From the NCBI GenBank assembly GCA_964007475.1, contig OZ023274.1, positions 58,548,076 through 58,612,075 of the forward strand: 64,000 bases of DNA, written 5' to 3'. The DNA comes from Hybos culiciformis (Eukaryota > Arthropoda > Insecta > Diptera > Hybotidae). Positions 54,531 through 64,000 of this stretch are shown in pieces (positions within the stretch are counted from its first letter, which is position 1; the number at the start of each line of letters is the position of its first letter). The notes beneath the pieces were generated by a model, which worked only from the letters and a program-made list of their open reading frames with translations, made no database searches and was not told the origin of the DNA. The position numbers and the translations under genes were made by a program.

Positions 54531-55200
54531 AAGGTGAAAATTGTTTAAACGAATTTATTAAATCATTATCTGATGAATGTAAGAAATTATTATTTTTGGA
54601 GTGTATGGTGAAACCAAAAGAAATGCTTCCATTAACACTTGAAGAGGATCTTTATCATACAACAACTAAATTTTCCTATATTTGTAATAAACCTTTAGGC
54701 ACGGAACGAGTTCGGGATCATAACCATTATTCGGGTAAATACAGAAGTCAAGCCATTCAATATGCAATTTAAAAATGTACGATTGCAAGTTTTTTCCAAT
54801 TTTGTTTACAATCAATTGACAAATACTGCTTGCACAAACAATAATTATAATCATGCACAAAAAGTGTCGCAAGTGTTTGAATGTGAAAATTTAATGAGCT
54901 ACTTAAAGCTATATCTAAAGATTGATGTACTACTACTTGCAGATATATTTGAAAACTTTCGTAAAGTTTGTATAAAAATATATAGTTTAGATCCTGCTCA
55001 CTTTTATACTTCCCCGGGTCTGTCATGGCAAGCTATGCTTAAATACACTGACATAGAATTAGAATTATTAACAGACATAAATATGTTTAATTTGTAAAAA
55101 ATCTTAGATATATCAAAGCAAATAATAAATATACGGGGGAAGATTACAACCACAATGAACCCCCAATTTTAATAGTTTATGTGGTAGTGCCTCCTTATTA
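54531..55200 (+). pseudogene. Polinton DNA polymerase B, later part
   Basis: Pieces: GENCLNEFIKSLSDECKKLL, CNKPLGTERVRDHNHYSGKY (zinc-finger-like insert), FECENLMSYLKLYLKIDVLL, LADIFENFRKVCIKIY, DPAHFYTSPGLSWQAMLKYT, and RYIKANNKYTGEDYN. These are the characteristic palm-side motifs of Polinton PolB before the catalytic site. Frameshifts at about 54760 and 55085. It stops before the DTD-type motif and is cut by the second cassette copy. Confidence 0.82.
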
Positions 55201-55285
55201 TCATTATATAGATATTAATATATATATATTATTATATATCGCGATTTCCATAAAAAAAGTAAGCCGTTTGTAACCCGTACGTAAT
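55201..55285. other. junction between Polinton remnant and cassette copy 2
   Basis: A short TA repeat, then CGCGATTTCCATAAAAAAAG and TAACCCGTACGTAAT. At 55286 the sequence becomes that of 5974 onward. No duplication or inverted repeat marks the switch. Confidence 0.7.
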
Positions 55286-55405
55286 GCAGTATAAGATATA
55301 TCTAGGTAGTTACTAAACTGAACTTATATAATCAACTCTTAAAGAATAAACAAGAAAAATAATATTAAATTCTAATTATAACCAGATCTTTTTTATTAAA
55401 CGATA
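55286..55405 (+). repeat. LTR fragment of cassette copy 2
   Basis: Matches 5974-6094 of the 412/mdg1-type LTR almost base for base. The rest of the LTR end lies after the hAT insertion (57968-57983), followed by the primer site at 57984. Confidence 0.9.
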
Positions 55406-55413
55406 CCCTAGAG

Positions 55414-57967
55414 CAGGCATGCTTAACCCGCGGCTCTAACGATAATTTTGTGCGGCTCATTAAATTTTCTGGAATATATACTATTGTGGCTCAAATAAGA
55501 AATCGTCATATTTTTGTATTGAGTGCATGCATATTTAAATTTTCATAATATACGTCACATAATATACAATTTCACGATATGAACTACAACTTTATAAACA
55601 AAACTACAATACAACTCAAAAACTTCACAAAATATAGTGTAACTTCAAACCAATTGCTAATTCAAGCAACCTCGCAATATACAATTTTGAATTTTCCATA
55701 ACTACACAATTTCTCGTGAAATGTCAACACAAACATTTAATTTTGAAAACAAATGATATAATGTGCGCTGATTGTATGCTATTTTCTCCTTTTTAAATAT
55801 TTTTTTATCACTGCGAAATGAAATAAAAATAATGTATGTATAAATTCACATTATTATTAATTTATTTATATTAATAATTTAATCCTAAAATTTAATAAAG
55901 AAAAATGAATCGAAAAAGAAAATTATGCGATGAAAATCGTAAATATAATGCCGATTGGGAAAATGAATATTTTCATATCATGATAAATGGAAATTTAATG
56001 TGCCTTATTTGTAAAAAAATAATGAAAAATATAAAAGGATCTAATGTTAAAAGGCATTATGAAATGCAACATGAGGAGTTCAAGGAAATAACTGGTGAAA
56101 TACGATTACATAAAATTCTTAATATGAAAAAAACATTGTCTGATACCCAAGATTTTTTCAAAAAGACAATGCTACAACCATCGAATATAGTGAAAGCAAG
56201 TTATTCAGTTTCTGAATTAATAGCAAAAAAATTAAAACCATTCTCTGATGGACAATATATAAAAGAAGCGGCAGTATGTATTATCAGAGAACTTTTGCCA
56301 GAAAAACAAAAATTAATAGAAAATGTAAGTTTATCACGTCACACTGTAGTCAACCGAATTAGTGACATTGCTGAAAATATAGTTGAATTATTGACTGAAA
56401 AAATTATAAAATTTGAAGCATTTTCATTGTGTCTTGATGAAAGTACTGATATGACAGACAATGCACAGCTAGCAATTTTTATTAGAGGTGCAGATAAAAA
56501 TCTACAGATTACTGAAGAATTGTTGAATCTACAAACCCTTCATCATACTACGAAGGGGTCTGACATATTTGATGCTTTTTGGCGAAGCTTTACGGATTTT
56601 AAATTATCACCATCATTATTATGTGGAATAGCTACAGACGGAGCAAAAGCTATGGTAGGCAATAAAAAGGGTTTTTTAGGTTTATTAAACCAAAAAATGT
56701 CAGAATTAAATATCGATTTACCAAGTTTGTATATTTTTCATTGCTTGATTCACCAGGAAAATCTGTGTTCAAAAATATTGCAAATGGATCATGTGATGGA
56801 TGTTGTCATCAAATTAGTAAATATAATACGATCTCATGCAACATGTCATCGCAAATTTCAACAATATTTAATAGAATTAGATAGCGAATATGGTGATGTA
56901 GTTTATTTCAGCAACGTCAGGTGGTTGAGTCGCGGTAAGTGCTTAAGAAGATTTCTTGAGCTTAAAGAAGAAATAGATTTATTTTTAAAACTTGAAAATC
57001 AAATATTTCCAGAATTAGCTGATCCAAACTGGTTATTAGATTTATGCTTTTTAATAGACATTACTGAGCATCTAAATAAATTAAATCTTGAACTCCAAGG
57101 CGAAAATATTTTAATTATTAACTCTTGCCGCGCTATAAAAGCTTTTAAATTAAAATTATGCTTGTGGAAGAACCAGTTGATAGAAAATAATGCTACTCAT
57201 TTTCATGAGCTTCAGAATTTTTATATTAAAGATAAAAGTGTTCAAAAATATGCATATTTTATTGAAAATTTAACTAAAGAATTCGATTCGAGATTTAAAG
57301 AAATATCAAAATATGATAAAGATTTCGAAATTTTTTGTTCGCCATTTACTGTCGACGTTACAACAGTGCCAATTAAACTTCAAATGGAAGTTATTGATTT
57401 ACAGTGCCATGACGAATTAAAAATTTTATTTTCAGAATACAATTGTAAAATCGAATTTTATAAAAAATATATATGTGAAGTAAAATGGCCAAATTTAAAA
57501 AAACATGCAATAAAAATTATAAGTGCTTTTGGTAGTTCCTACCTTTGTGAATCCTTTTTCTCCAAAATGAAATTATGTAAAAATAAATGTAGAACGAGAA
57601 TACTCGATAAAAATATGGAAAATCAGCTGCGTATAGCTTCAACTAAAATTCAAAGTGATTTGAACAAATTATCAAAAAAAAAGGAAAAGCAAAATTCTCA
57701 TTAAGCTACTATCAAGAAAACTGATTGCCAAAAATTATTTTTAATTTAAAAAATTCAAATAAATATGATTTAATAATTATTTTTATATTAATAATAATTT
57801 TAATTTAATTTTATATATGTAATATTACAATTTTTTTATGATGAACGTAGAACGTTTTTGTTTTTGAAAATAAATTTTTATTTGTTATGCAAAAATATGG
57901 GTTTGGCTCTTTTTTTATTATTTTTTTCTAAAGCGGCTCAATAGTTCGTTTCGGTTAAGCATGCCTG
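55414..57967 (+). mobile_element. intact hAT transposon
   Basis: 2554 bp with perfect 15-bp terminal repeats CAGGCATGCTTAACC / GGTTAAGCATGCCTG and an 8-bp target duplication CCCTAGAG (55406-55413 and 57968-57975). Copy 1 has the empty site with one difference (CCGTAGAG, about 6096-6103). GCGGCTC/TGGCTC motifs recur near both ends, as expected for subterminal transposase sites. The transposase gene is open, so it is a candidate active element. Confidence 0.96.
55905..57704 (+). CDS. hAT transposase (GTF2IRD2/ZBED-like type)
   Basis: 599 aa in one frame. N-terminal C2H2/BED-like finger: C33, C36, H51, H56. The RNase H-like core begins with LCLDESTDMT (Asp178) and continues with GIATDGAKAMVGNKKG and the HCLIHQENLC motif. 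The C-terminal dimerisation region has AFGSSYLCESFFSKMKLCKN and RTRILDKNMENQLRIA. The architecture matches the hAT branch from which vertebrate GTF2IRD2- and ZBED-like domesticated genes derive. It cuts and pastes the element at 8-bp targets. Length is full for the family and no stop or frameshift is seen. It stands alone about 490 bp inside the left end. Confidence 0.95.
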   Translation: MNRKRKLCDENRKYNADWENEYFHIMINGNLMCLICKKIMKNIKGSNVKRHYEMQHEEFKEITGEIRLHKILNMKKTLSDTQDFFKKTMLQPSNIVKASYSVSELIAKKLKPFSDGQYIKEAAVCIIRELLPEKQKLIENVSLSRHTVVNRISDIAENIVELLTEKIIKFEAFSLCLDESTDMTDNAQLAIFIRGADKNLQITEELLNLQTLHHTTKGSDIFDAFWRSFTDFKLSPSLLCGIATDGAKAMVGNKKGFLGLLNQKMSELNIDLPSLYIFHCLIHQENLCSKILQMDHVMDVVIKLVNIIRSHATCHRKFQQYLIELDSEYGDVVYFSNVRWLSRGKCLRRFLELKEEIDLFLKLENQIFPELADPNWLLDLCFLIDITEHLNKLNLELQGENILIINSCRAIKAFKLKLCLWKNQLIENNATHFHELQNFYIKDKSVQKYAYFIENLTKEFDSRFKEISKYDKDFEIFCSPFTVDVTTVPIKLQMEVIDLQCHDELKILFSEYNCKIEFYKKYICEVKWPNLKKHAIKIISAFGSSYLCESFFSKMKLCKNKCRTRILDKNMENQLRIASTKIQSDLNKLSKKKEKQNSH

Positions 57968-57983
57968 CCCTAGAGGTATCACA

Positions 57984-58001
57984 TGGCGACCGTGACGCGC
58001 T
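57984..58001 (+). promoter_or_regulatory. tRNA-Arg-type primer site, cassette copy 2
   Basis: TGGCGACCGTGACGCGCT, identical to 6112-6129. Confidence 0.7.
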
Positions 58002-58742
58002 TAGAAAAAAAGTATAAAGGAAAAAAAAAAATACAAAAATTATTAGAAATTTAAATAAAATTTTTTTTAATCAAATTAATTAATTATTAGAAATTGAAAA
58101 AATAAAATAATAATAAAACTAACTATTAAATTTTTTTTAAATACAAAAAAAAGAAGTTTGAAAAAAAAATTTAAAATGAAAAGAAAAAAGAAAAAATTTT
58201 TTTGTTAAGTGATCTTTTCTTAAGTGGTGGTTAGTTCAAAAAAAAATTTTTTTTTAATTAAATTTGAAAAAAAATTTACGTATTTCAAAAATAAAATTTT
58301 TTTTGGCAAAAAGTAAAGCAAAAATTAAATAGAAAATGAAAAAAAATTAAATTAAAAATCGTTAGAAGGAATTAATTTCAAATAAAGATCATAGATAAAA
58401 TAATAAATATAAAGAATGAAAAAAAAAGAACAAAAATAGCCTGTACTTGAAAAAAAAAATTGAAATGAATGAAAAAAAAAAGAAAAAATAATTCAAATCC
58501 TTTTGAAAAAAAATTATTGAGAAAAAAAATTATTTTTATTAAATTAAAGAAACGAAATCTGAAATAAAAATGGGAAAAAATTAACCATAAAAGAAACTGG
58601 CAAAATTACGAAAAAAAAATTTCGTTAAGTTATCCATTTTTCATCTTCTTTGAAAATGATTTAAAAAAGCTTAGAGCAACCTTTTCGTCTTATCAAAGTT
58701 GTATATGTATATAGACCTCATGTGGCTCGTCGGGGTCACCAA

Positions 58743-59093
58743 TGTAGGCCTCATGTGTTGGCCACATGGGCCTTATGTGATTGAGTGTGAGTGTTCTGCG
58801 TGTATTCTTACCAAAAATGATATCCAGATTTTGTGAAGTTAAAGTTTTATTTCTTGTTAAATAAAACGATGTTGATAGTTTGCAATTCTGATTAACACTG
58901 ATTTTATTTTGATAAAAATTGGTAAAATTATAAAAATTATAAAAATTATTCTTAGCAAATTATTCTTAGCAGAAAAAATATAATTTAAAAGGGTATCAAA
59001 AATCATACGATGTTTAACAATTGTATTGGGTTTTTTTGTTCAACAGTTAGGTAGATTATTTGATTTTGATGTGATTTTGTTGCGACCGCCACA
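58743..59093 (-). repeat. minus-strand LTR, cassette copy 2
   Basis: Same as 6878-7228, with its minus-strand primer site at 58722-58741. The offset between the copies drops from 51872 to 51865 in the A-rich leader through small run-length differences. Confidence 0.65.
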
Positions 59094-59669
59094 TGTATAT
59101 ATATAATATACATATAAAATTGCTTTCTTATCAGTGGCAAATGCAACTTTGTTTTTTAAAATAAAAGTGAATGAAATAAATTGAAAAAAAGAAAAAGTGA
59201 AGAAAACAATAACAAAAAAAGTTAGAAGTTTTTTATTTTATTTATATTTTTATATAATTTCACAATCTCAAAAATGTATATCATTACAAAATTGAGAAAT
59301 ATATTTTTCTTGAAAAAATAAATAGGTAATAAGTGTTGTTCGTGAACTTGATAAAATTTTCTATAAATATAATTAAAAATAAATAAAGTACTGTAGTCTA
59401 TTGTAGATATTACACACTTTATGTAATACATTTCTTAAAAAAGTTAAAAAGTTTATTTAAATAAATTTTTATAACTTAATCAAGTTATTTGAATTATTAT
59501 TTGTATTATTTAAACTTATAAATAAAGAATAAATGATAAAAAATGATGAAATTATGTGAAATTTGTCGACTATTTATCAATAACAAAAATTTAAAAGACA
59601 TTTAGAAAGCGTTCAACAAAATTAATTAAAAGTAGGTAGGATATGAGGGTTCTAATCCAAAGTGGCTCC

Positions 59670-60095
59670 ATGACGTCATAGGTGTGGGGAGTTAGGTGAA
59701 AAGCTCTAAGCATGACGTCATAGGTGTGGGGAGTTAGGTGAAAAGCTCTAAGCATGACGTCATAGGTGTGAGGAGTTAGGGGAAAAGCTCTAAGCATGAC
59801 GTCATAGGTGTGAGGAGTTAGGTGAAAAGCTCTAAGCATGACGTCATCGGTCCGGAGAGTTAGGGGAAAAGCTTTATGACGTCATAGGTGAAAAGCTTTA
59901 TGGATCCATAGGCGGGAATTAGATGAAAAGCTTTATGGAGTCATAGGGGAATTAGATGAAAAGCTCTATGACATCATAGGTGAGTTAGGGAAAAGCTCTA
60001 AGCATGACGTCATAGGTGTGGAGAGTTAGCTGAAAAGTCCTATGACGCCATCGGTCCGGAGTATGATGAAAAGATTTATGACGTCATATGGAGAT
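59670..60095. repeat. TGACGTCA minisatellite, cassette copy 2
   Basis: Same array as 7805-8230. Here the fifth unit keeps the full TGACGTCA (TGACCTCA in copy 1). Confidence 0.9.
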
Positions 60096-60338
60096 TAGTA
60101 GGGCTTATCTTCTTTTTTAATTTTTATATCTGTTTATGTTTGCAATAGTAAATATCATATCTTTTAGTTTAAGAGCAATTAGGCTGTAAATATGCCGTCT
60201 TTTTTTAGCAAGAAAATTAAATAAAATAAAATAAAATAATTCAATATTAATTATAATTGCTATTTCAACTTTTATTTAATATCAAATTTTATTTTTTATT
60301 TATATTATTATATGCGCAATTTACTTATTTTATAATTT

Positions 60339-60566
60339 TTATTGTTGAAATGATTCGATAAATCCGGCCCTCGCAAGCGCATCAACCCATTCCTGAAATG
60401 CCTCTTCATTTAGAATAATATGAGCTGAAAATGCGTCATCATCATCATCATCATCATCATCAAATTCATATTCTTCATCATCGTCATAATTTATGAATAA
60501 ATCCTCCAACTCCAAATCCTCTTCATTTTTAATCTCATCTTCACTAGATAATTTAGGATAGCACAT
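60339..60566 (-). CDS. 75-aa acidic protein, cassette gene 1 (copy 2)
   Basis: Same sequence as 8474-8701, including the Asp9 run. The divergent promoter is intact. With gene 2 intact on the other side, this copy may be the functional one. Confidence 0.6.
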   Translation of the reverse strand: MCYPKLSSEDEIKNEEDLELEDLFINYDDDEEYEFDDDDDDDDDAFSAHIILNEEAFQEWVDALARAGFIESFQQ

Positions 60567-60594
60567 AACTTCAAATATTATTTTAATTTTAAAT

Positions 60595-61420
60595 TTTAAG
60601 TTTTACTGATGAAAGTATTTAAAATTTTCTCTATTTATGCAAAAATTAGGGTATGATAACAAATTATATTCTTTTATCGAATAATTTAAGAAATTCTTTT
60701 ACTACTAAATGCAATATGATCCATGTAGATAACATAATTAGAACCTTGAAAATATACGAAGCATAATTACAACCTTGAAATTATATAAAGCAAATTATTC
60801 TATTTTACTAATAACATAAGAAAAATTTCTTATCTACGCAAAACATATTGTATTTAATAGTAAATGCTCAAAATATTTGATAAAAGAAAAAATTTGCTTG
60901 TAATTAATATTTTTGAGCATTTACTATTAAATGCAATATGTTTTGCGTAGATAAGAAATTTTTCTTATGTTATTAGTAAAATAAAATAATTTGCTTTATA
61001 TAATTTCAAGGCTGTAATTATGTTTCGTATATTTTCGAGGTTCTAATTATGTTATCTACATGATCCATATGGTATTTAATAGTAAAAGAATTTCTTAAAT
61101 TATTTGATAAAAGAAAAAAATTTGCTTGTAATTAATATTTTTGAGCATTTACTATTAAATGCAATATGTTTTGCGTAGATAAGAAATTTTTCTTATGTTA
61201 TTAGTAAAATAAAATAATTTGCTTTATATAATTTCAAGGCTGTAATTATGTTTCGTATATTTTCGAGGTTCTAATTATGTTATCTACATGGTCCATATTG
61301 CATTTAATAGTAAAAGAATTTCTTAAATTATTTGATAAAAGAATATAATTTGTTATCATACCCTAATTTTTGCATAAATAGAGAAAATTTTAAATACTTT
61401 CATCAGTAAAAACTTAAAAA
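60595..61420. repeat. palindromic divergent promoter, cassette copy 2
   Basis: Same arms, 227-bp direct repeats and outward core promoters as 8730-9555 (TATA and initiator toward gene 1 at about 60604-60640, toward gene 2 at about 61373-61408). Confidence 0.85.
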
Positions 61421-61759
61421 ATGTCCGACGACGACTACTCAATTCATTATTTACTAAGGAGAATTGAGCTGCTGCAGCAAGCAATTGCCGAGCAGACGAA
61501 GCAAAACGAGTCTATAACAAGGCAGATATCCATACAAGAGGCGGGGGCCAGCGTCGACTTTGATATGATGCACTCATTCCTGCGAGTCGCCCAAGAGCGG
61601 GTGCGCCAGCAAACAAATGAGCTTCTCAGACAGGAGCGTAGGATCAGCGAGATGCTGAACGAGAGAGAGGAGATGCAAGAGGAAATTCACAACCTTCAGA
61701 ACGCTCTCCAGCAGCATAAAGATTTGCTGGTTGAGGTGGTTGCAGATCAAAAGAAGTAA
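61421..61759 (+). CDS. 112-aa coiled-coil protein, cassette gene 2 (intact)
   Basis: Unknown family. After MSDDDYSIHYLLRR, nearly the whole protein is a helical coiled coil with heptad hydrophobics (IELLQQAIAEQTKQNESI..., LRVAQERVRQQTNELL, ISEMLNEREEMQEEI, LQNALQQHKDLLVEVV). The base composition is richer in G and C than anything around it, which suggests coding constraint. ATG lies about 16 bases after the predicted transcription start. It could be a structural or multimerising protein. The other copy (9556/16756) is broken by a gypsy and a frameshift. Confidence 0.8.
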   Translation: MSDDDYSIHYLLRRIELLQQAIAEQTKQNESITRQISIQEAGASVDFDMMHSFLRVAQERVRQQTNELLRQERRISEMLNEREEMQEEIHNLQNALQQHKDLLVEVVADQKK

Positions 61760-62660
61760 AAAAATAAAATAAAAAATAGAATAAAAAAATTATATTAAAA
61801 ATAGAAAAATTAAAAGAAATAAAAAAATTTTAGTTTATTTTAAAGTTTTTTATTGTTAATCATAATATTAATAGGTATAGAGAAAAAGTATAGAGAAGAG
61901 ACGTCTATTGGAATTAGGCTTGCCAGATAAAAATTTCTAAAAAACGTATCCACAAAAATTTAAGTGCATAAAAAAGAAAGCAAAATGTAGGTAAATGTTA
62001 TATAATTGAATTGCATTTTTTAAAAAAATGAATTAAATATAGCGTCATTGCGAAATTTTTAATTAAATATGACAGAACCCTTTAAATAAACAAATGAGCA
62101 ATTCTATCCTTTAAACAAAAAACGCTGCATAATATAAACGAGAGCCAGCAGTATAATATAAACGAAACTGCGCTCGTAATACGAAAATGGTAAATTTATG
62201 TTTTGCTTTTAAAATTAAATAATAAAGTTTTCAATAAAAAGAAAAAACCTATAACTGGAAATAAATAAATCGTCAAAACGTACTTCATCCAAAACAATCA
62301 TAATTAGCTGAAGCAAAACAATAACATCCGCCGGAAGTGAGTTTCATGTTAAAATGAGCTTCTTATAGGTAAAAATAACATCCGCCGGAAATGAATATGT
62401 ATAAAGAATAATAATTATCATTTCCGGCAGGTGTTATTATTGTTAAAAATGAGCTTCTTATAGGCAAAAATAACGTCCGCCGGAAATGAATATGTATAAA
62501 GAATAATAATTATCATTTCCTGCAGATGTTATTATTTTTATCAGCAAGATCAAGCTGATGTCATTATTTTAATCAGCAGAAACAGAGTAAAATTTTAGTA
62601 TAAATATCGAGTGAAATTTAATATTAAATTATATTAAATTCAAACAGCGAAGAAGAAATC
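61760..62660 (+). other. spacer with hairpin repeats, cassette copy 2
   Basis: Same as 16986-17886. The hairpin units start at 62355 and 62450. TATAAATA at about 62600-62607 is a good TATA box 54-61 bases before the gene 3 ATG; copy 1 has TATAATTA there. Confidence 0.6.
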
Positions 62661-63068
62661 ATGGATCGATACAACAATAAAGAAAATTTTTATCCAGGAC
62701 ATCAAGTGCCTTATTATTTAGAATTAAATGATGTTCAGAAGCCTGACACAGTCAATTTTTTCAATGAAGATATTCAAGAGAAGAAGTTTTTGAGTATGGG
62801 AGCAATGGAAATCGGACATTGCTATCAAATTATAAAACTTGAGCATGAGAATACAAATTTTGGATTGAAATGGGTTGTAACCACAACGAATTATAAAATA
62901 ATTATTCCAGAGAGATATGGGAGAAAATTAAATCAAGCGCAACTTAATGAAATTAATGCAGGAGGATTTAGCTTAATTAATCAAGGGAAAACAGAAGATG
63001 ATTTAAGCTACATTATGAATTTGGAGCATACTCCTAATTCTCAAAAACATTTAGCGCAAATGCAATAA
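62661..63068 (+). CDS. 135-aa protein, cassette gene 3 (copy 2)
   Basis: Same protein as 17887-18294, with the better-formed TATA box upstream. A possible small beta-rich domain lies in residues ~48-130. Function unknown. Confidence 0.75.
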   Translation: MDRYNNKENFYPGHQVPYYLELNDVQKPDTVNFFNEDIQEKKFLSMGAMEIGHCYQIIKLEHENTNFGLKWVVTTTNYKIIIPERYGRKLNQAQLNEINAGGFSLINQGKTEDDLSYIMNLEHTPNSQKHLAQMQ

Positions 63069-63502
63069 TGTTTAAATAAATATAAATAAATAAATTTTTA
63101 TCAAGGTAATCAGTCTTTTATTAGTATTAGTATTAAATTCAGTATAAGGAGGATATAGCTTAATAAATAAAGGATAAGCTCAAATGCAATAAATAGAGAA
63201 TTTTTGTTTAAATAACTTTAGTGTTCTATTAACATTTAAAGGATCATGTTTTGGTTTGAGTCTATTAAAGCTGATCAGAAGTATTGCATTTGCATGTCTT
63301 CATGGTTAAAAATGCGCATTGTTGGGGCTACTGTTGCTACTAGAGGAGGGTATATGGTTATGAGTTTACAGTTAATTTTATAATTGCACAAATTCAGTAA
63401 TATTACTCAAATATTGCATTAAAATATTGCACCATTAAAATTTTATTTGAATATTGCGTCGTAAAAATAAAATAAAAAAAAAATACCTTGTGATTAACAC
63501 TT
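63069..63502 (+). other. spacer between genes 3 and 4, copy 2
   Basis: Same as 18295-18728; no gene. Confidence 0.5.
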
Positions 63503-63730
63503 ATGGGTAAAACAGAATCTAAGCACATAGCCCCTTCCAATTCGGGCACTGTGGTGAATACCGTCGAGGTACACCAAGCGTCGATAGTTAATAATGATAT
63601 CATTATTCTTCTATATATACTAACTATACTTTCAGTACTATCGGCCGCATATCGAATATATAAAATGTGGCATAATTCCACGAAGAAAAAATACTTCAAT
63701 AAGGGTCAATCTATGGTCGCATTGGCATAG
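63503..63730 (+). CDS. N-myristoyl/transmembrane-type protein, cassette gene 4 (intact)
   Basis: 75 aa: MGKTESK myristoylation-type start, polar linker with TVVNTVEVHQ, one membrane helix (about 34-52), and a basic tail ending MVALA. This is the undisturbed form of 18729-18968, and its 3' end spans the empty target site of the deleted hAT. A small membrane-anchored adaptor is plausible; no function can be assigned from the sequence. Confidence 0.75.
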   Translation: MGKTESKHIAPSNSGTVVNTVEVHQASIVNNDIIILLYILTILSVLSAAYRIYKMWHNSTKKKYFNKGQSMVALA

Positions 63731-63935
63731 ATCCCTTATTTGAAACACATAATTTATAAATATAATAAAGTTGTAAACATTTTTTCTCAAACTGAAATAA
63801 ACTAACAAAAGCAGTGAAATCAATTTAAATTTTCAAAAAAAAATAAAATCAATACTTTTTAGACCTTTTTTTAATTATTCAAAAAAAAAAGAGGAAATAA
63901 ATGAATTTTGTTTCTTTCTATCTCATAAAATCAGT

Positions 63936-64000
63936 ATGCTACCTGAAGAGAATGTTCAAAATGAAGTTGAAGATTTACCAACTTCATCGTTTACTCCGTT
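63936..64000 (+). CDS. cassette gene 5 (copy 2), cut by window end
   Basis: The first 21 codons match 19919 onward (MLPEENVQNEVEDLPTSSF). The rest is outside the window. By analogy with copy 1 a gypsy A-like gag-pol may follow. Confidence 0.45.
   Translation, partial: MLPEENVQNEVEDLPTSSFTP

Noticed and set aside
54246..54532. KKKNPK-type minus-strand frames
   Set aside because: Translation of GGGATTTT repeats.
1..64000. tRNA, rRNA or other standard RNA genes
   Set aside because: I saw only retroelement primer sites complementary to tRNA ends, with no tRNA-like box A/box B pair or rRNA sequence.

Overview
The window is extremely A+T-rich eukaryotic DNA packed with nested, mostly insect-type transposable elements. 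The organism is most likely an insect: there is an env-bearing gypsy/errantivirus-like element with an AGTTAA...TTAACT LTR, Ty3/gypsy elements with tRNA primer sites typical of insects, BEL/Pao, a THAP/P-element-like transposase, hAT, a FLYWCH-MULE, Polinton and a PHD-ORF1 LINE. I cannot name the species. One short minus-strand exon (47475-47592) looks like the C-terminus of the cellular GTPase Arl1. It is the only host-type coding sequence I recognise. About 200 bases near 47.9-48.1 kb are an assembly gap (N).

Layout. 1-5145: 3' half of an errantivirus-like element (gag end, pol with one frameshift, env, 3' LTR), cut by the window start. 5202-7228: an LTR with a tRNA-Arg type primer site, facing a minus-strand LTR with its own primer site. 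7229-20173: a cassette of small genes that are not transposon proteins (acidic protein, coiled-coil protein, a 135-aa protein, an N-myristoyl/transmembrane-type protein, an 84-aa repeat protein), with a TGACGTCA minisatellite and a large palindromic divergent promoter. It is interrupted by a very young 7.1-kb Ty3/gypsy element (9666-16750) and a deleted hAT (18950-19698). 20174-33255: gypsy element A (leader, gag, pol, 3' LTR), whose integrase region is split by a LINE (about 26815-31315). 33256-40124: related decayed gypsy element B. 40125-42100: BEL/Pao 5' end and broken gag. 42238-46450: broken THAP/P-element transposase gene. 46462-46760: tandem hairpin repeats. 47475-47592: Arl1-like exon. 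48356-48536: foldback MITE. 48780-55200: decayed Polinton with its polymerase gene split by a FLYWCH-MULE transposase gene. 55286-64000: second, nearly identical copy of the 5974-20000 cassette, lacking the gypsy and the deleted hAT but carrying an intact hAT (55414-57967) in its LTR remnant.

The two cassette copies act as natural filled/empty site controls. Three insertions (gypsy, deleted hAT, intact hAT) can be delimited to the base with target duplications, because the other copy has the undisturbed site. In copy 2 all the small genes visible are open. In copy 1 the coiled-coil gene is destroyed and the membrane-protein gene has an altered tail.

The most interesting part is this duplicated cassette. 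Its compact small genes, divergent TATA+initiator promoters inside a palindrome with 227-bp direct repeats, hairpins and a CRE-like minisatellite look more like an endogenous virus or an undescribed mobile element than like ordinary host DNA. Nothing here proves what it is. Family assignments come from motifs read by eye; no database search was run.
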